The notes beneath the pieces are model-generated. The model saw only the letters and a program-made list of their open reading frames with translations. It was not told the DNA's origin and ran no database searches. From RZYY01 sp036794825 (lineage in GTDB: Bacteria; Bacteroidota; Bacteroidia; Bacteroidales; 4484-276): a DNA stretch of 64,000 nucleotides. The stretch is taken from the NCBI GenBank assembly GCA_036794825.1, contig DAIRGA010000007.1:1-64000 (forward strand). The letters are read 5' to 3'. Position numbers and translations under genes: made by a program. Shown piece by piece: positions 24,721 to 33,087 of the stretch; position 1 is the first letter of the stretch; each line of letters begins with the position of its first letter.

Positions 24721-26738
24721 CTGTCATAAATTTTATATAACTCATTCAGTTTATCAATTTTAAATTGGGTTTTATTTTGAAATTCAAGGTCGTTCATGTC
24801 CCTGAAATCCAGAAGGTCTTTTTTATATATGCTCATTGCCTTTTCAAAAAGGTTATCTCTGTCCAGTTCCACACCGCCTCTGTCATAAGCAAGCTCGTAG
24901 GCCTGATTGAGTTTCTCCATTGCTTTCAGATATTCACGGTTATCTTGAAAAACCTTGGCTTCCGACATTATCGCCAGGTGATCACTCTTTTTTGGAATGA
25001 TGCTGTCGCACATCAGGATTCGCCCTTTCACATATTCAGCATTGATTACCTGGTTGTTAAACTTCACAGTATCCACAACAAGGGAATCCAAAAATCCTCT
25101 GGCAACCTGGTATCTTTCTCTGGCCAACTCCCACTCAGCGACCTGAGATAGTTCATTGCCCTCCTTAAAATTTCGTTTGAACTCTGACTTAACAAAGTTG
25201 CTGTATGCGGCTTTTGCAATCTCTTCCTGTTTTCTGGCTTCGTTTCGTTGAAAATATCCGAAAGCCCCGGAAATCAGTGAGATAACCAAAAATATACTGA
25301 CAATTAGGATTATTTTTCGCTGTTGTTTTATTTTCCGCTGACGTTCGGCTTCCTTTAATGCCTGCTCTTCACGGATGCGCTTCAATTCGGCTTCACGCTC
25401 ACGGGCTTCCTGTTCCTGCTGCTCCTTTAGTTTTCGCAACTCCTCCTGGCGCTCCTTTTCGAGCCGTAAGCGTTCGAGTTCATCGCTGTATTTCTTTTTG
25501 GATTCAAGAATTGGGTTAACCAGGGTATCGTGACTTACCTCATAGCTAAACCGTCCGAAAGTGTTGCGCTCTGCGCGCAGCAGGTGTGTGTCAACCAACT
25601 CGCGCAATTCTTTTTCATCCAGATATTCTTTGCAAATCTCCTGGTCGAGCGATATACGCTGATGGTTTCGGATCAGTTCATCTTCGATAAGTCGCTTGGC
25701 TTTATCCTGCTTTTCCAGAGCTAACCTGCCTATTGAATCAAAGTAAAAGTTGAGGAAAATATTTCTGAATTCGGGTAGGTCGTCCACAGTTATCTGCCTG
25801 ACGCCATTGGCCTCTTTGGCAGCGGCAATTTCTTCAATCCGGTGGCAGACAATCTGGAGTTGGGTGGTTTCGATGGTGTCGGTGTAACCATCACTCAACT
25901 CATTGATGATTTTTTTGATGGCATCATCGTGAAATCTGAATGGCGGGGTATCAAATACCGGATCATTGTCAATAGCGGGAAAAACGATGGCTTGCTGCGC
26001 CTGCTCATAGTCGAGGGGAAGCAACTCGTAAAAGGTGTTTTGGATATCGGGCAGCTTATCCGATAGATTATTAAGCAGGCTCAACCGGTCGGAGCGGATG
26101 GCAAAAATGGTTTTGATCTCTATTTTTTTGTGCAACAGCCCGATGGTTTCACGGCTGAATAAGTCCCGGTTATTTTGCCGGCCTTCGGAAATCAGCACTG
26201 CAAAACGATCGGGCAATTTCAGCTCGGTAAGCTCATAGAGCTGATTTTTAAAATCCTCGATATCTTTTTTTGGAAAAGTGAAGAGTTCTTCAAACTGGTC
26301 GAAAACAAGTGTGTATATTATCTCAGGGGAATCGTCTGTTGGTTTTGGGGCTAAAATCTGTGCTTTTTTAAAGTAATACCAGAGAGTTTTTTCATCGGCG
26401 TTGTTATCAATTACCTGATCAATCAGTGTATCGCTAGTGGCATCCAAATCGCCTGTTACTGATTTAAGGGCATTGATGACTCGTTCAACCGGGGTTTCGG
26501 CGCCTTCTTTAAATGCAAAAAGCCGGATGCTGATTGTTGTGTAGGTTTCGGGCAGTTTGGGCAATACGCCGGCTTCGAGAAGCGAAGTTTTACCCAACCC
26601 TGATTTTGAGTAGAGCAGCACTTTTTTCTCCACCTGGATCAGCGTAAGCAGCTTATCAATATCCTTGTCCCTTCCGTAGAAGATGTTGGCTTGCCGGCTG
26701 TTGAACGGCGTTGCTCCCGGATATCTGCGTATTCCCAT
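24717..26738 (-). CDS. STAND-type P-loop ATPase with a membrane segment
   Basis: 673 residues. N-terminal NTPase: YPGATPFNSRQANIFYGRDK (entry motif typical of nSTAND proteins), Walker A SKSGLGKT (44-51), Walker B TLVFDQFEELF (Asp about 147), and a winged-helix-like region (about 350-420, with AERNTFGRFSYEVSHDTLV). A charged coiled coil (about 425-470) precedes one membrane helix (about 475-495, ILIVSIFLVISLISGAFGYF) and a helical, TPR-like C-terminal part. STAND ATPases are signal-triggered oligomerising switches in apoptosis and phage defence. Unusually, the ATPase is on the cytoplasmic side of a membrane anchor and its C-terminal part could reach the periplasm, where the LRR protein should be. 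It begins 2 nt after the SIR2-like gene. Confidence 0.85.
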   Translation of the reverse strand: MGIRRYPGATPFNSRQANIFYGRDKDIDKLLTLIQVEKKVLLYSKSGLGKTSLLEAGVLPKLPETYTTISIRLFAFKEGAETPVERVINALKSVTGDLDATSDTLIDQVIDNNADEKTLWYYFKKAQILAPKPTDDSPEIIYTLVFDQFEELFTFPKKDIEDFKNQLYELTELKLPDRFAVLISEGRQNNRDLFSRETIGLLHKKIEIKTIFAIRSDRLSLLNNLSDKLPDIQNTFYELLPLDYEQAQQAIVFPAIDNDPVFDTPPFRFHDDAIKKIINELSDGYTDTIETTQLQIVCHRIEEIAAAKEANGVRQITVDDLPEFRNIFLNFYFDSIGRLALEKQDKAKRLIEDELIRNHQRISLDQEICKEYLDEKELRELVDTHLLRAERNTFGRFSYEVSHDTLVNPILESKKKYSDELERLRLEKERQEELRKLKEQQEQEAREREAELKRIREEQALKEAERQRKIKQQRKIILIVSIFLVISLISGAFGYFQRNEARKQEEIAKAAYSNFVKSEFKRNFKEGNELSQVAEWELARERYQVARGFLDSLVVDTVKFNNQVINAEYVKGRILMCDSIIPKKSDHLAIMSEAKVFQDNREYLKAMEKLNQAYELAYDRGGVELDRDNLFEKAMSIYKKDLLDFRDMNDLEFQNKTQFKIDKLNELYKIYDR

Positions 26739-26740
26739 GG

Positions 26741-27925
26741 TCAGGTGGTTATTTTTTGTTGGAATTTCTTGATGCTCGCCGCAATTTCGCCAACCTGGCT
26801 TTCCAATTTCAGCAGCTCGTCCAGGTTATCTTCCCCCCCCACCCTGGCGCTCAGGCTTTTTAGTTTGAGAAAATTATTTTGCACAAAGCCCTGGTTCAGG
26901 TTTCGGAGCATGCCTTCTTCGTTTACATTGTGGATCAGCCATTGGATAAACTGGCTGTAATCGTTGTCAACAAAAGTGATGTTAAACTGCTTGGAAATAA
27001 ACTTTTCGATGTCTTCTTTAACATCCTTTTTGCCAATGGTCATGCGGTGTGCGCCGCTTTTTTTCTGTTCAAACTCGAGGATAAAAAGCAACAGCCGGTT
27101 GTACCATTTGTTGAAATCAAATCCTAGGAACACATAATGTGTGGCATCCTGAATTTTTTTCTTGATCTCGGCGGGGATATAAACCTTATTGAGGTAATGA
27201 TAAAAGTTTTCGTGGGTGAAAATATACCTGCCGTTACTGGCTGCATTTCCAAGGATATTATAAACCACCGGCCTTTCGGGAGTCATGGGATCAACTTCCT
27301 GGCGCGTGCCGTTGAAAGCTATAAATTGATGGTTCAGGTCAAAATCGGTAAACACCCTGTGTATGGTATCGTCGGGGCAAAGAGAGATGATAAGGCTGAA
27401 CGGAACCTGGGCAAGCTGTTCAAGGATTTTACGGCCGGTAATATTTTTTCGGGGGAACTCCTTGCTGTAAAAATCAAGCACATCGTATAGGATAATTTCG
27501 TCCGATTCCGGGGAGAAGTAGCCTTCATTTTCCATGTATTCGATTTCGCTGTAATCTTTAGCCAAATCAACATAAAACTCGTGGTGCAGCGATCTTCCCT
27601 GACTATCCACCGAGATTTCAGGCCCGATAAACAAAACGCAGCCCTGGTGCCTGAGCGCCTGCAAAAGTCTTCGCCAACGGATGGCCTCGTAAGCAGGATC
27701 GTCTTCCGGAGGAACAAATGGCTCGGACCTGGGAGCGCTTTTTACTTTTTCATCAAGCAGTGCTAAAATTTCAGCGAGCTCTTTGAACTTTATGTTCATG
27801 CTCTCTTTCTGCTGCTTAATCTCTATGGGCAGGTCTTTGCCTATGATAAGTGTAATATCCCTCGCATTGATATTCTGCAGAACGAGGTTGCTGTCGCCAG
27901 TTATATTACTGGTATTGACTGTCAT
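26741..27925 (-). CDS. Divergent SIR2-like domain protein
   Basis: 394 residues. An N-terminal beta-rich motif (about 3-30: SNITGDSNLVLQNINARDIT) and a helical stretch precede a SIR2-like Rossmann domain (about 85-330): GCVLFIGPEIS at the NAD-loop position, FSLIISLCPDDTIHRVF where active members have a T-x-N-x-D motif, PVVYNILGNAASNGRYIFTH where they have an LHG, and THYVFLGFDFNKWYNRLLL. The Asn and His of active SIR2 NADases appear replaced, so the protein may bind NAD-like ligands without hydrolysing them, or belong to a divergent subgroup. A helical tail (about 345-394) could mediate assembly. It overlaps the upstream 128-aa gene by 4 nt. Confidence 0.7.
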   Translation of the reverse strand: MTVNTSNITGDSNLVLQNINARDITLIIGKDLPIEIKQQKESMNIKFKELAEILALLDEKVKSAPRSEPFVPPEDDPAYEAIRWRRLLQALRHQGCVLFIGPEISVDSQGRSLHHEFYVDLAKDYSEIEYMENEGYFSPESDEIILYDVLDFYSKEFPRKNITGRKILEQLAQVPFSLIISLCPDDTIHRVFTDFDLNHQFIAFNGTRQEVDPMTPERPVVYNILGNAASNGRYIFTHENFYHYLNKVYIPAEIKKKIQDATHYVFLGFDFNKWYNRLLLFILEFEQKKSGAHRMTIGKKDVKEDIEKFISKQFNITFVDNDYSQFIQWLIHNVNEEGMLRNLNQGFVQNNFLKLKSLSARVGGEDNLDELLKLESQVGEIAASIKKFQQKITT

Positions 27926-28308
27926 CTGGTGATGCTGATGTTGCCCTGGGTAGTGATGTCCTGTAGGCCAATGTTTTCATTACCCGTAATCGTCATCGTA
28001 TTGGTCTTTGGCATCTGCACATTTTCTTTTTTCATAAGAGCCTGAATCTCTTCAAGTTTTGCGGCAAGCTGGTTCTGTAAATCCTGATTGCCTTCAAGAA
28101 CAAATTCGAGATTTGCCTTGATACTGTTCACGCTCTCTTCAACCTTTTGATTTTGCTCGATCTGCTGCAGTTTTTCGGTGGCCGAAGGCTTTCCTAATAC
28201 CCCGCCAATCCAGTTCATAACGCCTTTTACGGCATTGCCAACTGCTTCATTTTCCATAAGTTTATTGGCGCCGGAGAGAATAACGCCCGCAAGTGTAATT
28301 GGATCCAT
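27922..28308 (-). CDS. Small coiled-coil protein, first gene of the STAND/LRR operon
   Basis: 128 residues of no recognised family. The N-terminus (1-40) has small and hydrophobic residues (MDPITLAGVILSGANKLMEN, MNWIGGVLGK), then a coiled coil (about 44-95, LQQIEQNQKVEESVNSIKAN). It ends with a beta motif, TMTITGNENIGLQDITTQGN, that resembles the N-terminus of the next protein (NITGDSNLVLQNINARDIT). The shared motif suggests the two proteins form a complex or derive from one ancestral fusion. The stop overlaps the next start by 4 nt. No clear -7 box is seen upstream of 28308. Confidence 0.75.
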   Translation of the reverse strand: MDPITLAGVILSGANKLMENEAVGNAVKGVMNWIGGVLGKPSATEKLQQIEQNQKVEESVNSIKANLEFVLEGNQDLQNQLAAKLEEIQALMKKENVQMPKTNTMTITGNENIGLQDITTQGNISITR

Positions 28309-28791
28309 GATTATAAAGATGTTAGGTTATTAATCAATTTGAAACAGTTCTAAATAAGAAAAGTTTTCAATATTTAGCCAAAAAAAGTTAAATAATGTCT
28401 TTCTAACATGATTGATCAGATCGATGACAATCTATTGGTCAATTACCTGAGTATCACCCCGAAAAGCAATTTGGTGTGTTTGATTATCAACCAATGTTTA
28501 TTTGATCTCAAGATGTAACCTTTCTGGGTGTTTTTTTCATTAAAAAAATGAATTGGTAATTTTCATCCTTGTTACCCAGCAAAAGGAAGCATTAAAGTTA
28601 GATAAATGATTATCAATGAATTACTTCGCCCAAGGTTATAGGTTAATAAAGAATTGTGTTTTCAAATTGAGTCAAATGCAAATTTCAAAACATCCTATAA
28701 GATTTAGAAACCGTTTTTTAACCGCAGAATCCAGACATATCTTGAATTGGCGAAAACCAAAATCCGCTCTTGAAATCTTTGATCTACCAAA
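28309..28791. other. Gene-free AT-rich intergenic region upstream of the STAND/LRR operon
   Basis: About 480 bp with no credible gene; the one short frame at 28616-28849 has no family resemblance and runs into the terminator hairpin. It should contain the operon promoter on the minus strand, but no good TAnnTTTG box was identified. Confidence 0.5.
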
Positions 28792-28844
28792 GCAAAAAAC
28801 CTTCCGGGCATGCTTCGCTTTAGTCGCGGGCTATCCGGAAGGTT
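28792..28844 (-). terminator. Intrinsic terminator of the FKBP gene cluster
   Basis: AACCTTCCGG (28798-28807) pairs with CCGGAAGGTT (28835-28844). Read on the minus strand, the stem is followed by TTTTTTG, so it terminates transcription coming from the FKBP genes. Confidence 0.75.
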
Positions 28845-28891
28845 TATGATTTTACTTTTTACAGTCTGAGAAATCAGTCCTGCAGAATGAT

Positions 28892-29770
28892 TTACTTAAC
28901 AATATCAATCAGCTCCACTTCGAAAACGAGCGGTGCATAAGGAGGAATGTCGCGGCCGGCGCCACGCTCTCCGTAGGCCATGCGTGAAGGAAGAACCAGC
29001 TTGCCTTTGCTGCCAACAGTCATCATCTGAATGCCTTCGTCCCATCCGCGAATCACCTGACCAACACCGAGGGTGAATTCAAAAGGCTCTCCACGGTCAA
29101 CAGATGAGTCGAATTTCTTGCCATCGAGCAACGTTCCGGTATAGTGTACTTTTACTTTGTCGCCGGCAACCGGTTTTGCTCCGGTACCTTTTACCTCTTC
29201 TATGTAGTACATTCCTGATTCAGTAGGTGTGGCGGTGATATTGTTAGCCTGTAGATATTCAGCGATTTTTACATCCTCTTCGGCCTGAGCTACAATCATT
29301 TCGGCTTCGTATTCAGCCTGCATCTCCTCTTCCGACTGAATTTTGTCCAATTTAATATTAAACAGCAGTTTCTCTACTCCTTTTGCAAACTCGGGTACTT
29401 CGGGGAAACGGGCGGTTTGAAGGAAAAACGATTCTGCCGGAACCAGGAAACTGGCGCTGTCACCAAGACGCATCATAGCGATTGCCTCATACAGGTCGCC
29501 TTTGAATTGAGGATCGCTCATCGGGAGCATCATCTTTTTGTCGGGTGTCGAATCGGTGTGGAAATAAACGCTGTCGGGCGCTCCATAAGTAAGTTTCATG
29601 CTGAGAATATCACCTGAAACCGGCTGCCGGGCATCTTTGTTGGTGGTATGGAAAAGGTATCCGATACCATTTTCGTTGAATTTGAACTCGGCTTTTCCGG
29701 TCTGGCAGGAAATCATAGATGTTCCTGAGACGATCAGCGCAACAAGCAATAATGAGAATTTTGCTTTCAT
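28892..29770 (-). CDS. FKBP-type peptidyl-prolyl isomerase lipoprotein
   Basis: 292 residues. Lipoprotein signal with lipobox MISC (Cys at about 22). A degenerate N-terminal FKBP-like domain (about 45-150) is followed by a linker helix rich in Glu and a complete C-terminal FKBP domain (about 185-292: KVHYTGTLLDGKKFDSSVDR, GWDEGIQMMTVGSKGKLVLP, YGERGAGRDIPPYAPLVFEV). FKBPs speed cis-trans proline isomerisation and act as chaperones; the lipid anchor places it in the periplasm or outer membrane. It is the third of three FKBP genes in a row and is followed by a terminator. Confidence 0.92.
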   Translation of the reverse strand: MKAKFSLLLVALIVSGTSMISCQTGKAEFKFNENGIGYLFHTTNKDARQPVSGDILSMKLTYGAPDSVYFHTDSTPDKKMMLPMSDPQFKGDLYEAIAMMRLGDSASFLVPAESFFLQTARFPEVPEFAKGVEKLLFNIKLDKIQSEEEMQAEYEAEMIVAQAEEDVKIAEYLQANNITATPTESGMYYIEEVKGTGAKPVAGDKVKVHYTGTLLDGKKFDSSVDRGEPFEFTLGVGQVIRGWDEGIQMMTVGSKGKLVLPSRMAYGERGAGRDIPPYAPLVFEVELIDIVK

Positions 29771-29819
29771 AAAAATGTGATTTTGATAGTGATTAAATGT
29801 TTATAAAAATGAATTTCAA

Positions 29820-30689
29820 TTAGTTATCTACTTTAATAAGTTCAACTTCAAAAATGATTGGCGTGTAGGGCTTAACTCCGCCACGCTGTTCTGCGCCGTA
29901 CCCAAGCACTGATGGAACAATGAACCTCGCTGTTCCCCCTTCAGCCATCATTGCAAAGCCTTCGTCCCATGCGGGTATTCTTTCACCTTGTCCTAAAACG
30001 AAATTTACCGGCCGGCCCCGGTCGTAGGACGAGTCGAAAAGTGTACCGTCTAACAACATTCCTTTGTAGTGTACGGTCAGCTTTTTGCCAGTTTCAGCCT
30101 GTTTTCCCTGACCTTTCACGAGTTCGATGTAATAAAGACCGCTGGCTTTAGGCGCAACCGTGATGTTGTTTTGCTGAACATATTGCTTAATTACGTCAGA
30201 TTCAGTAGTTTTGCGCACTTCAGTATCAGCGCGTTCCTGCTTCATAGCGGGTGGTTCGGGTATGTAAGCTACCACTTTTATATCGAAAAAGATTTCTGGA
30301 TATTTCTTGTAAATTTCTGGTAACTCTTTGTATTTCATCATGTTGATAAAGAACTTCTCCGGAGCCATCGCAAAAGTTGCACTGTCGCCAACCTTCATCA
30401 TCATCAATCCTTCCTGCAAATCCCCAGGTGCGACAGGATTTACCTGGAAAGAAATCGGGGTTATTCCGCTGCTGAAAAACAGGGTATCAGCCGCCCGGTA
30501 ATCCATTCTCACATAAACAATATCATATTGATTCACGCGTAGCGTGTCCTTTTCGCCCTGGACATGGAATTTGTATTTAAGACCTGATGCTGTGGTATTA
30601 AACCCATCTTTTGTAGTGCGTTTGCAGGCGCCTGCCAGCATGGCCAGCATGAGAAAAGCACCGATTATCCATATAAATCTTTTGTTCAT
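29820..30689 (-). CDS. FKBP-type peptidyl-prolyl isomerase lipoprotein
   Basis: 289 residues. Lipobox LAGAC near residue 22. Like the next gene it has a degenerate N-terminal FKBP-like domain (about 40-150), a linker, and a C-terminal FKBP domain (about 180-288: LTVHYKGMLLDGTLFDSSYD, PAWDEGFAMMAEGGTARFIV, YGAEQRGGVKPYTPIIFEVE). The two proteins align along their whole length and arose by tandem duplication. It probably acts as a periplasmic or outer-membrane folding factor for exported proteins. Confidence 0.92.
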   Translation of the reverse strand: MNKRFIWIIGAFLMLAMLAGACKRTTKDGFNTTASGLKYKFHVQGEKDTLRVNQYDIVYVRMDYRAADTLFFSSGITPISFQVNPVAPGDLQEGLMMMKVGDSATFAMAPEKFFINMMKYKELPEIYKKYPEIFFDIKVVAYIPEPPAMKQERADTEVRKTTESDVIKQYVQQNNITVAPKASGLYYIELVKGQGKQAETGKKLTVHYKGMLLDGTLFDSSYDRGRPVNFVLGQGERIPAWDEGFAMMAEGGTARFIVPSVLGYGAEQRGGVKPYTPIIFEVELIKVDN

Positions 30690-30704
30690 AGTTTGTTGTG
30701 TAAA

Positions 30705-31238
30705 TTATTTTAAATCAATAAGTTTCAATTCATAAATCAAGGTTGATTTCGGGGGTACGAGGTTACCATCACCAGTAAGTCCCCATGCAAGATAGGATGG
30801 TAAAATGAAATTTCCTTTGTCTCCTGTTCTTAACATCAAAACGGCTTCCTCCAGGCCTGACTCCACTCCTCCCCGACCGATTTCAAACTCCTTCAGTCCA
30901 TCGGTTTCAGAAGAATAAATCACATCTCCCGTTATCAGCCTGGTCTTGAATTCCAGCACTGCAATGCGTCCTTTCGCGGCCTGCCTGCCATTTCCCCACT
31001 CTGTAATCATATACCGCAGCCCTGTCCCGCTGGTTTGCATTTTCCAGCCGCGGCGCTGAATGAAATCTTCAATGTGCCGATCCTCCGTGTTTACAGTGCT
31101 TTTGTTAGCCTCAATCAACTCTTCCTTCAGGTGACCGCTATTTAATGTTTGTGAATCAGATGGCACTGATTGACTGCAACTTACAATCAAAGAACAAAAC
31201 AATACAATCAACATCAGATTTTTAGCTTGCATCACCAT
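30705..31238 (-). CDS. Short FKBP-type lipoprotein (GldI-like)
   Basis: 177 residues. SPII signal with SLIVSCS (Cys about 21), then a single FKBP domain (about 85-177), with RGGVESGLEEAVLMLRTGDK, FILPSYLAWGLTGDG and a final STLIYELKLIDLK. The domain is less canonical than its two neighbours. A single-domain FKBP lipoprotein beside a DHH phosphoesterase and ndk resembles the gldI neighbourhood of gliding or T9SS-positive Bacteroidota; the T9SS tail elsewhere in the window fits, but gldI identity is inference. It begins 6 nt after the stop of the phosphoesterase gene. Confidence 0.8.
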   Translation of the reverse strand: MVMQAKNLMLIVLFCSLIVSCSQSVPSDSQTLNSGHLKEELIEANKSTVNTEDRHIEDFIQRRGWKMQTSGTGLRYMITEWGNGRQAAKGRIAVLEFKTRLITGDVIYSSETDGLKEFEIGRGGVESGLEEAVLMLRTGDKGNFILPSYLAWGLTGDGNLVPPKSTLIYELKLIDLK

Positions 31239-31244
31239 CCCTCT

Positions 31245-32270
31245 CTATTTAATCTCAAAATTGAGTTTTTCGGTAAATAACGGGAGTATTTCCCTGATCT
31301 TCAATATCGTATCTTCCATTGATACAAAGGAATCGCCACCAGCTGCATTCCGGTGGCCGCCACCAGCAAAATAATGTGATGCAATCTCATTTACATGGAA
31401 ATCACCTTTCGACCGGAAGGAAAGCCTGATCCTGTCAGCCCGCTGAACCATCATCACCGACATATTGATTGTTTTCATCGAAAGCGGGTAATTTACCAAT
31501 CCTTCGGTGTCGCCCTGCTCGTATTGAAATTCTTCCAGTTCACTGATTGTCAGTGGTATCAGGGCTGTGTGATACTCCGGAAAAACAATCATTTTCCGGT
31601 AGATGGAATAGCCAAGCAGCCGCATCCGGCCTTCGGTGAAATTATCATAGATCAGCCGGTGTGCACGCTCTGCATCCAAACCCTTTTCGATCAGTCTGGC
31701 AATGATGACGTAAGTCTCTGGCCGGTTGCAGCTGAAACTTAAAGAACCGGTGTCGGTAATGATTCCAGTGTAAAGACTTTCAGCCGCCTGCAGATTGATT
31801 TTTTCCGTTAGGTTAAGCTGGCTAAGAAACTGATAAACAAGCTCCGAAGTTGATGAAAACTTTGTATCGTGAAATGCCTTTGAGAAACTTTCCAATTCGG
31901 GAACAGGGTGATGATCAATGAGAATTTTAAAAGCGGTGGCCTTTTTCAACGCCTCGCCCATTTCACCGAGACGCTTGGGCGCATTGTAATCAAGGCAGAA
32001 AATCAGGTCAGCCTTACTGAGAATGCCAGTTACAGCTACTCTGTCCTGATCAAAAAACAGGCATCTGTCACTGCCTTCGATCCAGTTGAGAAAAGCCGGA
32101 AAACGATTGGGAAAAAGCACACTGACATCGTGCCCCGACTGAACTAAAACGTGATAGAGCGCCAGCGACGATCCAACAGCATCCCCATCGGGGTTGTAGT
32201 GTGAGGTAATCGCAATGTTTATAGGGTTTTTGAGTAACTCGGCGAGTTTTTCAAGATCAGTCTGGCTCAA
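31245..32270 (-). CDS. nrnA: DHH/DHHA1 phosphoesterase (NrnA-type oligoribonuclease/pAp phosphatase)
   Basis: 341 residues. DHH domain: NIAITSHYNPDGDAVGSSLA (metal-binding Asp), DLIFCLDYN, KILIDHHPVP (DHH motif). DHHA1 domain ends with HYFAGGGHRNAAGGDSFV. NrnA proteins degrade very short RNAs and dephosphorylate pAp, so this overlaps in function with the CysQ-like enzyme at 12607. The only start near the expected N-terminus is TTG at 32270; the frame closes at TAA about 36 nt upstream with no ATG or GTG between. It is divergent from ndk across about 120 bp. Confidence 0.92.
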   Translation of the reverse strand: MSQTDLEKLAELLKNPINIAITSHYNPDGDAVGSSLALYHVLVQSGHDVSVLFPNRFPAFLNWIEGSDRCLFFDQDRVAVTGILSKADLIFCLDYNAPKRLGEMGEALKKATAFKILIDHHPVPELESFSKAFHDTKFSSTSELVYQFLSQLNLTEKINLQAAESLYTGIITDTGSLSFSCNRPETYVIIARLIEKGLDAERAHRLIYDNFTEGRMRLLGYSIYRKMIVFPEYHTALIPLTISELEEFQYEQGDTEGLVNYPLSMKTINMSVMMVQRADRIRLSFRSKGDFHVNEIASHYFAGGGHRNAAGGDSFVSMEDTILKIREILPLFTEKLNFEIK

Positions 32271-32365
32271 TGATAGCTTTTGTTTGATTTCGATTCCCAG
32301 GTTATTTTAAACGGCTGCAAAACTAAAATAAAAAACCGTAAGCCGCTGTATTTTTTAAGTATGAC

Positions 32366-32373
32366 TATTTTTG
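32366..32373 (+). promoter_or_regulatory. -7 box of ndk
   Basis: TATTTTTG, 21 nt before the ATG at 32395. It shows that a TTG at 32371, further upstream in the same frame, is not the start. Confidence 0.65.
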
Positions 32374-32394
32374 CCGCCAAATCAATCAACTATT

Positions 32395-32814
32395 ATGAGA
32401 GGAAACATCACTTTTACAATGATCAAACCCACTGCCATGCGCAGGGGCTATGCAGGATACATCATCACCCGTATTCTTGAAGGCGGATTTGCAATCAAAG
32501 CCTTGAAAATGCTCAGACTCAGTAAAGATCAGGCCAGGGCATTCTATGCAGTTCACGAAGGGAAACCCTTTTATGATGGACTGGTAGAATTCATGTCGTC
32601 AGGTCCTATTATCGCCGCAATCCTCGAAAAAGAGAACGCTGTGGACGAATACCGTAAACTCATTGGCAATACAAATCCTGCAAATGCGGAGAAAGGAACC
32701 ATCCGCTACGATTTCGGAACAAACATCCAGGAAAATGCCGTGCATGGATCCGACAGCGACCAGAATGCAATTATAGAAGCTAACTTCTTCTTTTCGCAGT
32801 TCGAGAGAGTCTAA
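32395..32814 (+). CDS. ndk: Nucleoside diphosphate kinase
   Basis: 139 residues, normal for a bacterial NDK. It transfers a gamma-phosphate between nucleoside triphosphates and diphosphates via a phosphohistidine. Visible: FTMIKPTAMRRGYAGYIITR at the N-terminus, and the active-site histidine in ENAVHGSDSDQNAIIEANFF. An insertion-free core (GPIIAAILEKENAVDEYRKL) is present. The ATG at 32395 is preferred because the frame upstream of it overlaps the promoter. Confidence 0.96.
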   Translation: MRGNITFTMIKPTAMRRGYAGYIITRILEGGFAIKALKMLRLSKDQARAFYAVHEGKPFYDGLVEFMSSGPIIAAILEKENAVDEYRKLIGNTNPANAEKGTIRYDFGTNIQENAVHGSDSDQNAIIEANFFFSQFERV

Positions 32815-33087
32815 GCATATCCTTTTCAGATAAATACCTCAGCTTAGGTAATTCATTGATTAAATTTCCGGAAGTGGAAATCATCAAATGATTGCTGACT
32901 GGTACAGGTATGTAATCAAGTCAAGTGTTTAAGCAAATAGAATGCTTTAATGCACTGATTTACAATGCTTTTTTTTGAGTAATTCTTAGTGCTTTCATAC
33001 CTTCAAGGCTAAAGTCAAAAAAAGTTTCAGCCGGTTTCAATTTCTCATCATAGTAATTTTTTCAGCTACAGGTCAGCCTGCACCAAT

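Noticed and set aside
28616..28849. 77-codon frame in the intergenic region upstream of the STAND/LRR operon
   Set aside because: It runs through the terminator hairpin at 28792-28844 and resembles nothing known.
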